Shown one piece after another: positions 1 through 7,477 of a stretch of 64,000 bases of DNA. The DNA lies in the NCBI GenBank assembly GCA_964643965.1, contig CAZXVH010000009.1:25033-89032 (forward strand), written 5' to 3'. The translations under genes and the position numbers were made by a program. Source of the stretch: GCA-2746795 sp964643965 (GTDB lineage: Bacteria; Chloroflexota; Anaerolineae; Promineifilales; Promineifilaceae). Every line of letters begins with the position of its first letter. Positions within the stretch are counted from its first letter, which is position 1. The notes under the pieces were generated by a model, which was not told where the DNA came from, searched no databases, and saw only the letters and a program-made list of their open reading frames with translations.

Positions 1-1782
1 CATGATGATCACCGTTTCGCCAAAGGTGGCCACGCGACCCTGGCTGTCGGTGAGGCGCCCTTCTTCCAACACTTGCAGCAGCACATCAAAGACGCGGCTG
101 TGGGCTTTCTCTACCTCGTCAAACAGGACGACCGTGTAGGGCGTCTCGCGCACAAAATCAGTCAACTGCCCACCCTCGTCATAGCCGATGTAGCCAGGTG
201 GGGCGCCGATGAGCCGGTTGACGCTGGCTTCTCCCTGGTATTCGCTCATATCGAGGACGAGCATTGCCTTTTCTGTGCCAAACATGAATTCGGCCAACGC
301 TTTCGCCAATTCTGTTTTGCCCACGCCGCTGGGACCAAGAAACAAGAAGGAGCCGATAGGGCGTTTGGGATCACGCAAGCCCACGCGGGCTGTTTTGACG
401 GCGCGGCTGACGGCGAGGATCGCTTCGTCCTGGCCGATGATCCGTTGGTGCAACTGTTCAACCATGTTGGCGTATTTACCCCGTTCGTCCTGGTTGAGTT
501 TGGTGATGGGGATTTTGGTCATCTGGCTGGCGGCAATTGCCACATCTTCGCTGTCTAAACGGCCGTCTGGCTGCACCTCGGGCAAATTGGCAACATGTTC
601 CTCTGTGACCATATGGACGATGGCGCAGGCGCGATCTGCCAGTTGGATGGCTGCCTTAGGCAGGGCGACGGTTTTGATGTATTGATTGGCAAGGGTAACG
701 GCCGTTTCCAATGCTTCCCGTCTTACTTCAATTTCATACTCTTGTTCGAGCCGTTGTTGGTGGAATAGGAGCATGGCGGTGGCTTCGGCGTGAGTGGCGG
801 GGGGCACATCGAGACGGTTTGTATTTTGGCGGATGAGTGGTTCGTTTTGCAGCCGTTCAAAATGCGCCAGCGTGGTCGTGCCGATGACCACATGATCGTC
901 GCCCAAAATCGCTTTGTGCAGTTCGCGGCTCACTTGCTCGGGGAAACGGGCGTGCAGCCGGTCTGCAAAAAAGCGGTTGATGCCCGGCACGAGCAGTATG
1001 CCGCCGCTGGCCCGGCGCATGGCCACGCGCATGGCGGCCAGCGGGTTTTCCAGTAAGGCGCTTTCGTTGATTTCGACGAGCGAACGCAGGGTGGCAGGAC
1101 CTTTGCCTTCGGCCAATAACTGCGCCAGGCTGTAAGCCAGGGTGCGTTTGCCTGCCCCTTCCGGCCCCACCAGGATGACATGGCGATTTTGGGAAAGGGA
1201 GAGCAGACTGATCAGTTCTCGCAGCAGTTTTTCCCGTTGATAGACGGCATGGGCGTTGCCCGCCTGCGCTTCTGTTACATAGTCAGTGATGATGGCGGCG
1301 CCATCTTCGCTGCTTTCTGTGAGCAGGTTGATAACGGCGTCAGGCGTGACGCCCAGGCGCTGCAAGACGGCATAGGTGGTCACGTTTTTCTGTGCCATGG
1401 CGGCCAGAGCATGGCCGCTGCTCGCCTTCAATTCTTCGCGGGATTGAGCCAGGGTCAGCGCCTCGTCTATCACCACCAGCATTTCATCGGAAAGGGGCGC
1501 GTGTTTGCCAAAGTCGTCGGTGAATTGGAATTTGGCGTCGCGTCCTTTGCTGAGATGGGTCACTTGTTCAACCCGCGCCACCAAATTATCCCAATCGAAG
1601 CCCCGTTCTTGTTGCAACCGCTTGAGGATTTTATTGCCGACTGAGTTTTCGTCGTCGAGCATGACGCGCAAGAGTAGCTGGGGGGTGAGCAGGGTGAGGT
1701 GATAGGCGCTTTGTTTGGCAACGGCCGTTGTCAGCAGGTGAGATAGTTCGGTGGTGGGGATGTTGGGATTGAGAGTGTCCAT
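1..1782 (-). CDS. ClpA/ClpB-like AAA+ ATPase with degenerate first ATPase domain (3' end outside window)
   Basis: 594 codons are visible and the C-terminus lies beyond the left edge. The order is an N-terminal Clp-type region, a first AAA+ module at about residues 190-400, and a second from about 440. The second module is intact: Walker A GPSGVGKT near residue 479, Walker B VVLFDE near 551 and the substrate-gripping GYIGY loop. The first is not: its P-loop reads GPEGAGKR (Arg in place of Thr/Ser), the Walker B acidic pair is replaced in ILLVPGIN, and the YRGxFE pore loop seen in the ClpC of this window is missing. It is therefore probably a single-engine unfoldase or a regulatory paralogue. 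It follows folA by 52 nt on the same strand, with no clear ribosome binding site before the ATG. Confidence 0.85.
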   Translation of the reverse strand, partial: MDTLNPNIPTTELSHLLTTAVAKQSAYHLTLLTPQLLLRVMLDDENSVGNKILKRLQQERGFDWDNLVARVEQVTHLSKGRDAKFQFTDDFGKHAPLSDEMLVVIDEALTLAQSREELKASSGHALAAMAQKNVTTYAVLQRLGVTPDAVINLLTESSEDGAAIITDYVTEAQAGNAHAVYQREKLLRELISLLSLSQNRHVILVGPEGAGKRTLAYSLAQLLAEGKGPATLRSLVEINESALLENPLAAMRVAMRRASGGILLVPGINRFFADRLHARFPEQVSRELHKAILGDDHVVIGTTTLAHFERLQNEPLIRQNTNRLDVPPATHAEATAMLLFHQQRLEQEYEIEVRREALETAVTLANQYIKTVALPKAAIQLADRACAIVHMVTEEHVANLPEVQPDGRLDSEDVAIAASQMTKIPITKLNQDERGKYANMVEQLHQRIIGQDEAILAVSRAVKTARVGLRDPKRPIGSFLFLGPSGVGKTELAKALAEFMFGTEKAMLVLDMSEYQGEASVNRLIGAPPGYIGYDEGGQLTDFVRETPYTVVLFDEVEKAHSRVFDVLLQVLEEGRLTDSQGRVATFGETVIIM

Positions 1783-1834
1783 GGAATTTTGAGAGTAGGG
1801 AGTAGAGATGACATGGTTCCCCAATCGCCACGCT

Positions 1835-2341
1835 CTAACCTCCAATCTCCTTCCTTTCTAACATTAGAAATTGATACGCATATTTGTTCTTCTCATCCGG
1901 TTGATAGCTTTTTTCTTCAATAATTTGCCAGTAGATTTGTTCGGTGGTGGGGAAGATGGCGTCGCCCTCAAATTCAGCGTCGATGAGGGTGAGGTAAAGG
2001 CGGTCGGCCTGGAACAGGAAGGCTTCGTAGATGCTGGTACCGCCGATGATCATCACTTCTTTGGCGTCACCAGCCGCCGCCAGCGCCGCTTCCGGCGAAT
2101 TCACAACGAGGCAGCCCGGCGCTTCATAGTCAGGATTGCGGGTGATGATGATGTTGGCGCGGCCGGTCAACGGTCTGAACCTGTCTGGAATGGATTCATA
2201 CGTTTTGCGTCCCATGATGACCGGTTTGCCCATCGTCAAGGCTACAAATCGTTGCATATCAGCGGGAAGCCGCCACGGTAAACGGCCGTTTTGACCAATC
2301 ACTTTATTTTTATCCATGGCGGCGATGAGTGAAATAATCAT
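1835..2341 (-). CDS. folA: Dihydrofolate reductase
   Basis: A 168-residue protein, the usual bacterial length. It reduces dihydrofolate to tetrahydrofolate with NADPH in the cytosol and so regenerates the folate oxidised by thymidylate synthase, whose gene lies just upstream on the same strand. Visible family features are the N-terminal ISLIAAMDKNKVIG strand, the NGRLPWRLPADMQRF substrate loop, the cofactor segment PVIMGRKTYESIP, the IIITRN strand and the VMIIGGTSIYEAF motif. The ATG follows a pyrimidine-rich stretch with no Shine-Dalgarno sequence. Translation may depend on coupling to thyA or on the hairpin between the two genes. Confidence 0.96.
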   Translation of the reverse strand: MIISLIAAMDKNKVIGQNGRLPWRLPADMQRFVALTMGKPVIMGRKTYESIPDRFRPLTGRANIIITRNPDYEAPGCLVVNSPEAALAAAGDAKEVMIIGGTSIYEAFLFQADRLYLTLIDAEFEGDAIFPTTEQIYWQIIEEKSYQPDEKNKYAYQFLMLERKEIGG

Positions 2342-2354
2342 AGGAGAGAGGGGA

Positions 2355-2401
2355 GAGCGAGAGCGAGAGCAAGAGTTTTCCTCTCGCTCTCGCTCTTGCT
2401 C
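2355..2401 (-). repeat. GAGAGC-type inverted repeat between thyA and folA
   Basis: Two 21-base arms built from GAGCGAG-type units face each other across a 5-base loop. They pair over the full length with one G-U pair and one mismatch. The element fills nearly all of the gap between thyA and folA, so the joint transcript would carry a very stable hairpin just after the thyA stop. It lacks a T-run and so is not a typical terminator. It may stabilise the upstream mRNA end or tune folA translation. Confidence 0.8.
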
Positions 2402-2408
2402 TCGCTTT

Positions 2409-3203
2409 TTAGACGGCTATCGGCGCTTTAATGGCCGGATGGCATTGGTAATTGATGAGTTGAAAATCCTCGTACTGAAAGTCAAAAATGGAGGTGACGG
2501 CCGGGTTGATCTGCATGTGGGGCAGCGGGTAAGGGGTGCGGGAGAGCTGCAAGTTGGCCTGCTCCAGGTGATTGCGGTAGAGATGGGCGTCGCCAAAGGT
2601 GTGGACGAAATCGCCGGGTTGCAAGCCAGTGACTTGCGCCACCATCATGGTGAGCAGGGCGTAGGAGGCGATGTTGAAGGGTGCGCCCAGGAAGACATCG
2701 GCGCTGCGCTGGTAAAGTTGGCAGGAGAGTTTGCCTTCGGCCACGTAAAATTGGTAGAGCAGATGGCAGGGAGGCAGTGCCATGTCGTCTACGTCGGCCA
2801 CGTTCCAGGCGCTGACGATGTGGCGGCGGGAGTGGGGGTTGTGGCTCAGGCTGTGGATGAGGTGGGCGATTTGGTCGATGGAACGGCCGTTGCCCGCCGG
2901 CCAGGAACGCCATTGATAACCATATACTGGGCCGAGGTCGCCGTTTTCATCAGCCCATTCATCCCAAATAGTGACGCGATTGTCATGCAGGTATTGAATG
3001 TTGGTGCTGCCTTGCAAAAACCAGAGCAGTTCATGAATGATGGAGCGGAAGTGGAGCTTTTTAGTGGTGACGGCGGGGAAGCCTTTGCTCAAATCGAAGC
3101 GCATTTGGTAACCAAAGACGCTGAGAGTTCCCGTGCCGGTGCGGTCTTCTTTGGGTACGCCATCGTCGAGAATGTGCTGCATTAAATCGAGATATTGCCG
3201 CAT
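2409..3203 (-). CDS. thyA: Thymidylate synthase (ThyA type)
   Basis: 264 residues, the length of the short bacterial ThyA class. It converts dUMP to dTMP using methylene-tetrahydrofolate as methyl donor and reductant. The folate/nucleotide signature is complete: DRTGTGTLSVFGYQMRF near the N-terminus, the LLWFLQGSTNIQYL segment, the catalytic cysteine in ALPPCHLLYQFYV, the QRSADVFLGAPFNIASYALL stretch, the dUMP-binding GDAHLYRNH, and a C-terminus ending in Ala-Val that closes the active site. The start is supported by AAGGAAA upstream of the ATG. It forms a natural pair with the folA gene that follows. Confidence 0.97.
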   Translation of the reverse strand: MRQYLDLMQHILDDGVPKEDRTGTGTLSVFGYQMRFDLSKGFPAVTTKKLHFRSIIHELLWFLQGSTNIQYLHDNRVTIWDEWADENGDLGPVYGYQWRSWPAGNGRSIDQIAHLIHSLSHNPHSRRHIVSAWNVADVDDMALPPCHLLYQFYVAEGKLSCQLYQRSADVFLGAPFNIASYALLTMMVAQVTGLQPGDFVHTFGDAHLYRNHLEQANLQLSRTPYPLPHMQINPAVTSIFDFQYEDFQLINYQCHPAIKAPIAV

Positions 3204-3431
3204 ATGGTTTCCTTTTCAGTGGCGATGCTGCTTGCCAGATGAGGTGGATGTGAGAATGAATATATGGTACAAGGGAAGGAGAGATTAAGCAACGAAATTT
3301 GGCGAACGCGACGAGGGCTGAGCGTTCCGAAAGGCTCAACTTTCGTCTAATGGCATATGAGCATTTTGTGCCTCCTGGCGCAGTTTTGCGTACAATGTTG
3401 CTCTAAAACGAAACAAGGAAGGAAAGAGAGT

Positions 3432-3851
3432 ATGAGCGAATTACCACCTGGATTAGCAGAAATTGTCGAGGATTTCAACTTCTGCGTGGGGCAGGAGAAG
3501 TTGGAATACTTGTTAGAGTTTGCCGAAGCGCTGCCGCCACTGCCGGCCCAGTTTGCTGATAAACGGGATGAGATGGAGGAGGTGCATGAATGTATTACGC
3601 CGGTGTTTATTTATGCGGAAGAGGAGAACGGCCGTTACCATTACCATTTCGACATTCCCCCAGAAGCGCCCACTGTCAGCGGTTTCGCCCGCATCTTGCA
3701 AGAAGGGCTGGATGGCTTGACTTCTGCCGAGATACAAGCTGTTCCCCCTGAATTCTATTTGCAAATGGGCTTACAAGATGTGCTAACAGGGCAGCGCTTG
3801 TCTGGTATTAGCGCCATGTTGCTGCATATGAAGAAGTTGGTACGGGAATAA
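3432..3851 (+). CDS. sufE: SufE-family cysteine desulfurase sulfur acceptor
   Basis: 139 residues from the chosen ATG, which follows a purine-rich GGAAGGAAAGAGAG ribosome binding region. An in-frame ATG 25 codons upstream would add a Cys-rich tail that does not look like the family. SufE accepts persulfide sulfur from SufS on a conserved cysteine and passes it to the Fe-S scaffold. The candidate residue is the Cys of EVHECITPVF, followed by the typical FDIPPEAPTVSGFARIL and LQEGLDGL segments and the C-terminal LSGISAMLLHMKK. No sufS or sufBCD lies nearby, so the gene is isolated from its partners. A possible promoter, TTGTGC at 3366 and TACAAT at 3391, has a long 19-bp spacer. Confidence 0.87.
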   Translation: MSELPPGLAEIVEDFNFCVGQEKLEYLLEFAEALPPLPAQFADKRDEMEEVHECITPVFIYAEEENGRYHYHFDIPPEAPTVSGFARILQEGLDGLTSAEIQAVPPEFYLQMGLQDVLTGQRLSGISAMLLHMKKLVRE

Positions 3852-3903
3852 AACCGCACGTTACGCCAGCGTCTTGCAACGTTGCCACTTTGCCACCCTT
3901 TTT

Positions 3904-5001
3904 TTACTTTTCTCTAATCGTCACACTCCCCACACCCTGATCAATGATGAGTTCAACCCGATTGTCGGCATTCGCGTAATCTTCCGTTTCCCAGACGCCA
4001 TCCTGGTTGTCATCGCCGCGGATTTGCGTGAAACGAGAATTGGGGTTGAAGCTGCCCACGCCGCTATCTACAGTCACTCGAGCAGCCATGTTTGCCGGTA
4101 AATAAAGGGTAATGCTGCCCGCGCCGCCATTTATCTCGATTTGCTGACGGCCGTTTTCCGGCAAAGTCATCTTCAAAGAGCCAGCCCCCTGATTGTAGAC
4201 CACATCATACAACCCATCTGGTAAGGTGATGGTGGCGCCGCCGGCGCCGCCATTGATATCAAGATGGCTCAACGTGAGATCGGCCAGATTATACGTAACA
4301 GAGCCAGCACTCCCTTCCAGGCGCAAGTCCAGGGCTACCGCCGGGTTGAGGCCCAATTTCCAGGCAATGTCTTGTTTGCCCAGGTTCCAATTATTAGGAT
4401 TGAACCACAGCCAGCCCGCGTTTTGCTCTCTTAAAGAAATAGTGGCCTGTTCACCTGTGCTGTCAGCCTCAAATACCAGGTCGCCCAAGTAGGCAACTTG
4501 CCCGGAGATAAGGCTGCGGCTGTCCGCCAGGGCGAACAGTTCGCCGCCAAAACTACCAAAACCAATATCGATAACGGCCGTTTCCATCGTCCCCGGCGCA
4601 TAATCAATTTCCTTAGTTTGGTATTGAGAGGGGGCATTGATGACGCCAAGGCGATTGAGCAGCGCATTATCTCCGCTAAACAGCAGCACATAACCAAAGA
4701 TGCCTATCGCCACCAATCCCACTAAAGCGCTCAGAAAACCGCCCAAAGGCTGCGGCGCTTGCTTGACGATGATATTGACGCCGATGAGGATCAAAAACAG
4801 CGGCCATAATTGGAAAACGGCCGTCCAGTTGAAACTATACTCTTGAATGACGCCCAAATTCACCAGTAAAAAGAAAACGCCGATGGCAATCAATACAATC
4901 GGCCCAAACAAAGAGGGGCTGTGCCGACGCCCTTTTGTCGTGGCGGGAGATGTATAATCATCCGTCTCTTTTCCCATAGATTCCTTAAATTCTTCAGACA
5001 T
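3904..5001 (-). CDS. LiaF/LiaI-like membrane protein with beta-helical C-terminal domain
   Basis: 365 residues. A short charged cytoplasmic start leads into three or four hydrophobic helices (about residues 30-50, 58-75 and 83-110), resembling the LiaI/LiaF-type membrane domain (DUF5668). The C-terminal two thirds is a repetitive beta domain with recurring units such as GGAGGATITLP, GAGSLKMTLP and GGAGSITLYLP, matching the 'toast rack' fold found in LiaF-like proteins. Proteins of this type sense or adapt to envelope stress in Gram-positives. That role here is inferred, because no LiaRS two-component pair is adjacent. The start has a strong GGAGG seven bases before the ATG. Confidence 0.7.
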   Translation of the reverse strand: MSEEFKESMGKETDDYTSPATTKGRRHSPSLFGPIVLIAIGVFFLLVNLGVIQEYSFNWTAVFQLWPLFLILIGVNIIVKQAPQPLGGFLSALVGLVAIGIFGYVLLFSGDNALLNRLGVINAPSQYQTKEIDYAPGTMETAVIDIGFGSFGGELFALADSRSLISGQVAYLGDLVFEADSTGEQATISLREQNAGWLWFNPNNWNLGKQDIAWKLGLNPAVALDLRLEGSAGSVTYNLADLTLSHLDINGGAGGATITLPDGLYDVVYNQGAGSLKMTLPENGRQQIEINGGAGSITLYLPANMAARVTVDSGVGSFNPNSRFTQIRGDDNQDGVWETEDYANADNRVELIIDQGVGSVTIREK

Positions 5002-5107
5002 AGATAATCCTCCAGTTGCATCTTAAAAAAGCGCCAGATGGCAAGACCCTATACGCAGCTCAGGTGAACTTGTTGCGTCAAACTGCCTGGATGATTGACC
5101 ATCCTGA

Positions 5108-5137
5108 TTGGGCAGTTTCTATAAAGGAAAGTATAAT
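5108..5137 (+). promoter_or_regulatory. Candidate sigma-70-like promoter for the EF-G-2 gene
   Basis: TTGGGC and a perfect TATAAT are separated by 18 bp, about 150 bp ahead of the downstream start codon, in the 283-bp gap between divergent genes. The rest of that gap shows no convincing gene. Confidence 0.45.
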
Positions 5138-5284
5138 GCTCAGGCTCATCTAAGAGAATTTGATAGGTGTAAATACAGTTGATGTAGTCCCATTCATGGT
5201 CACATTCGTGGTCATAAATGTGGCGTAAACAGCACAAAATAGAAGGGAAAACTACAACCTATATCCAAAGGGGTCTTTTAACCA

Positions 5285-7348
5285 ATGAAAGAGTATCAAA
5301 CCAGCCAAATTCGTAACATTGCTTTAGTCGGTCATAACGGCGCGGGCAAGACAACCTTCGTTGAACGCGCCTTGTTCAACACAGGCGCTGCCACTCGTAT
5401 GGGCAACGTTCAAAGCGGTACAGCCGCGATGGACTTTGAAGAAGAGGAGATAGCGCGTCATAGCTCCGTATCTGCTTCGCTGGCCCCGATAGAATTTAAA
5501 GGCAAAAAGATCAATATCCTCGACACCCCCGGCTACATGGACTTCATCGGAGAAGTAAATAGCTCCCTCCATGTGGTGGATAGCGCCTTGATTTTTGTGG
5601 AGGCCGTTTCTGGCGTAGAAGTGGGTACGGAAATTGTGCAGCAGGCTGCTACTGTTAAAAATTTGCCTCAAATCTTGTTGATCAACAAAATGGATCGTGA
5701 AAACGTGCGCGTCACCCGCGTCATGGAGAGCATCAATAATAATTTAGAGGGTAATTTCATCAACTTGCAACTGCCAATAGGCGAAGGGCCAGACTTTAAA
5801 GGCATTATTGACCTGATTAAAATGGAAGCGCGGCTTGGGGAAAAAGCAGAAGTCGCCCCTATTCCGGCCGAGTTGGCCGATGAAGCCGAAATTGCGCGAT
5901 TGGCCTTAGTTGAAGCGGCCGCTGAAGGGGATGATACCCTGTTGGAAAAATTCTTCGAGGATGAAGAACTGACCGACGTCGAAATCATTACCGGCATAAA
6001 AGGGGCCATGAAGCAAGGGTTGGTGACGCCGATTCTTTACTGCGCTCCGGAACCCGGCATCGCCGTAGAGCCGACTTTAGAGATGTTGTGTGCATTGGTT
6101 CCGGCCCCCAACGAACTTGTTTTTTCTGCAACCACGAAAAAGGGAGAAGAGGTGACTTACGATGTCAGCGATGAAGCGCCGTTAGCTGCCTTTATCTTCA
6201 AGACCCGTGAAGACGCCTATGGTAAAACCAGCTATATTCGCGTTTTTGGCGGCGTTTTGCAATCAGATTCCCGTTATTGGGCGGCGGAACTGGATGAAGA
6301 AGTGCGCGTCGGTTCTTTGCAGATTATTGCCGGCAAAGAGACCTCGCCCATTGCCCAATTACACGCCGGTGACATTGGCGCGGTGGTGAAACTGGGTGAC
6401 GCCGGTACAAATGACACCTTGTGCGAAAAAGCAAACATCCTCAAAATCCCAGCCATCGCCCAACCGAATCCCATTGCTTCCGTCGCCATTCATCCCAAAT
6501 CACAATCTGATGTGGCTAAGTTGAGCCAATCGTTGAACCGGTTGGTGGCTGAAGACCCCACCCTCACCTGGCATACGGAACAGGCCACCCGCGAGACGAT
6601 TCTCTCCGGCATGGGCGTCACCCATTTAGACATTGCCGTCAAAAAAGCGCAGTCCAAGTTTGGCGTAGGCTTTGATACCACTATACCGAAAGTGCCTTAC
6701 CGCGAAACCATCACCAAGACCAATGAAGCGGAATACACTCACAAGAAACAAACAGGCGGCGCCGGCCAATACGGCCGTGTTTTCCTGCGCTTAGAATCCC
6801 TGGATGACGACGCCGATTTTGAGTTTGGCTCCGAGATTTTCGGCGGTTCTGTGTCTGCGCCTTTTGTGGCGGCTACGGAGAAGGGGTGTCGGCAGGCGTT
6901 GGAAGCTGGCCCCATCGCCGGTTATCATGTGGTGGGCGTCAAAGCGGTTATTTTTGACGGGAAAGAACATCCGGTGGACTCTAAAGAAATCGCCTTCCAA
7001 ACGGCCGGGCGTGAATGTTTCAAGAAGGCGATGATGGGCGCTGGCCCCATTTTGCTGGAGCCGATTTACAAAGTGACGGTGACGGCGCCGGCCGACTACA
7101 TGGGCGACATCATGGGCGATATGAACTCCCGCCGCGCCCGCGTTTTGGGCATCGACCAGGAAGGCACGAAGAGTATTGTGCAAGCGGAAGCGCCCTTGGC
7201 GGAAATGCAGACTTACGCCCAGGATTTGCGCTCTATGACCCAGGGGCGCGGCGTCTATTCAATGGAATTCTCCAATTACGGCCGGGTTCCTTCCCACTTG
7301 CAAGAACAAATTGCGGCCCAAGCTGCCAGAGAGCGGGAAGAAGAATAG
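5285..7348 (+). CDS. fusA2: Elongation factor G-like protein (EF-G-2 type)
   Basis: 687 residues, close to EF-G length. The P-loop reads GHNGAGKTT rather than the AHIDAGKTT of canonical EF-G. The switch-1 ERERGITI signature is replaced by an EEEEIARHSSVS sequence, exactly the pattern of the EF-G-2 subfamily (compare Thermus EF-G-2). G3 (DTPGYMDF) and G4 (NKMD) are intact, so GTP binding is expected. The C-terminal half carries EF-G domains III-V, including KKQTGGAGQYGRVF and the domain IV segment PVDSKEIAFQTAGRECF. A ribosome-associated GTPase role is likely, but a second canonical fusA presumably exists elsewhere. AAGGGG precedes the ATG. Confidence 0.88.
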   Translation: MKEYQTSQIRNIALVGHNGAGKTTFVERALFNTGAATRMGNVQSGTAAMDFEEEEIARHSSVSASLAPIEFKGKKINILDTPGYMDFIGEVNSSLHVVDSALIFVEAVSGVEVGTEIVQQAATVKNLPQILLINKMDRENVRVTRVMESINNNLEGNFINLQLPIGEGPDFKGIIDLIKMEARLGEKAEVAPIPAELADEAEIARLALVEAAAEGDDTLLEKFFEDEELTDVEIITGIKGAMKQGLVTPILYCAPEPGIAVEPTLEMLCALVPAPNELVFSATTKKGEEVTYDVSDEAPLAAFIFKTREDAYGKTSYIRVFGGVLQSDSRYWAAELDEEVRVGSLQIIAGKETSPIAQLHAGDIGAVVKLGDAGTNDTLCEKANILKIPAIAQPNPIASVAIHPKSQSDVAKLSQSLNRLVAEDPTLTWHTEQATRETILSGMGVTHLDIAVKKAQSKFGVGFDTTIPKVPYRETITKTNEAEYTHKKQTGGAGQYGRVFLRLESLDDDADFEFGSEIFGGSVSAPFVAATEKGCRQALEAGPIAGYHVVGVKAVIFDGKEHPVDSKEIAFQTAGRECFKKAMMGAGPILLEPIYKVTVTAPADYMGDIMGDMNSRRARVLGIDQEGTKSIVQAEAPLAEMQTYAQDLRSMTQGRGVYSMEFSNYGRVPSHLQEQIAAQAAREREEE

Positions 7349-7381
7349 CATTAAATTAGAGAGTAGAAATTAGAAATTGGA

Positions 7382-7413
7382 AGGGCGTATCTTTTGGGGT
7401 GCGCTCTTTTTTT
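7382..7413 (+). terminator. Intrinsic terminator after the EF-G-2 gene
   Basis: A 10-bp stem (with three G-U pairs) and a short loop are followed by seven T residues, 34 bp after the stop codon. Confidence 0.75.
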
Positions 7414-7477
7414 GTGGCGGGTGGCGGGTGGTAGGTTGCAGGTGACTGATTACGCTGCCACTCACCACCCACCACTA

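Noticed and set aside
2316..3185. Long plus-strand frame of 289 codons opposite thyA
   Set aside because: It is the antisense shadow of thyA, whose active-site motifs are complete on the minus strand.
5049..5237. 62-codon minus-strand frame between the LiaF-like and EF-G-2 genes
   Set aside because: Cys/His/Tyr-rich random-looking sequence over a promoter region, no ribosome binding site, no recognisable family.
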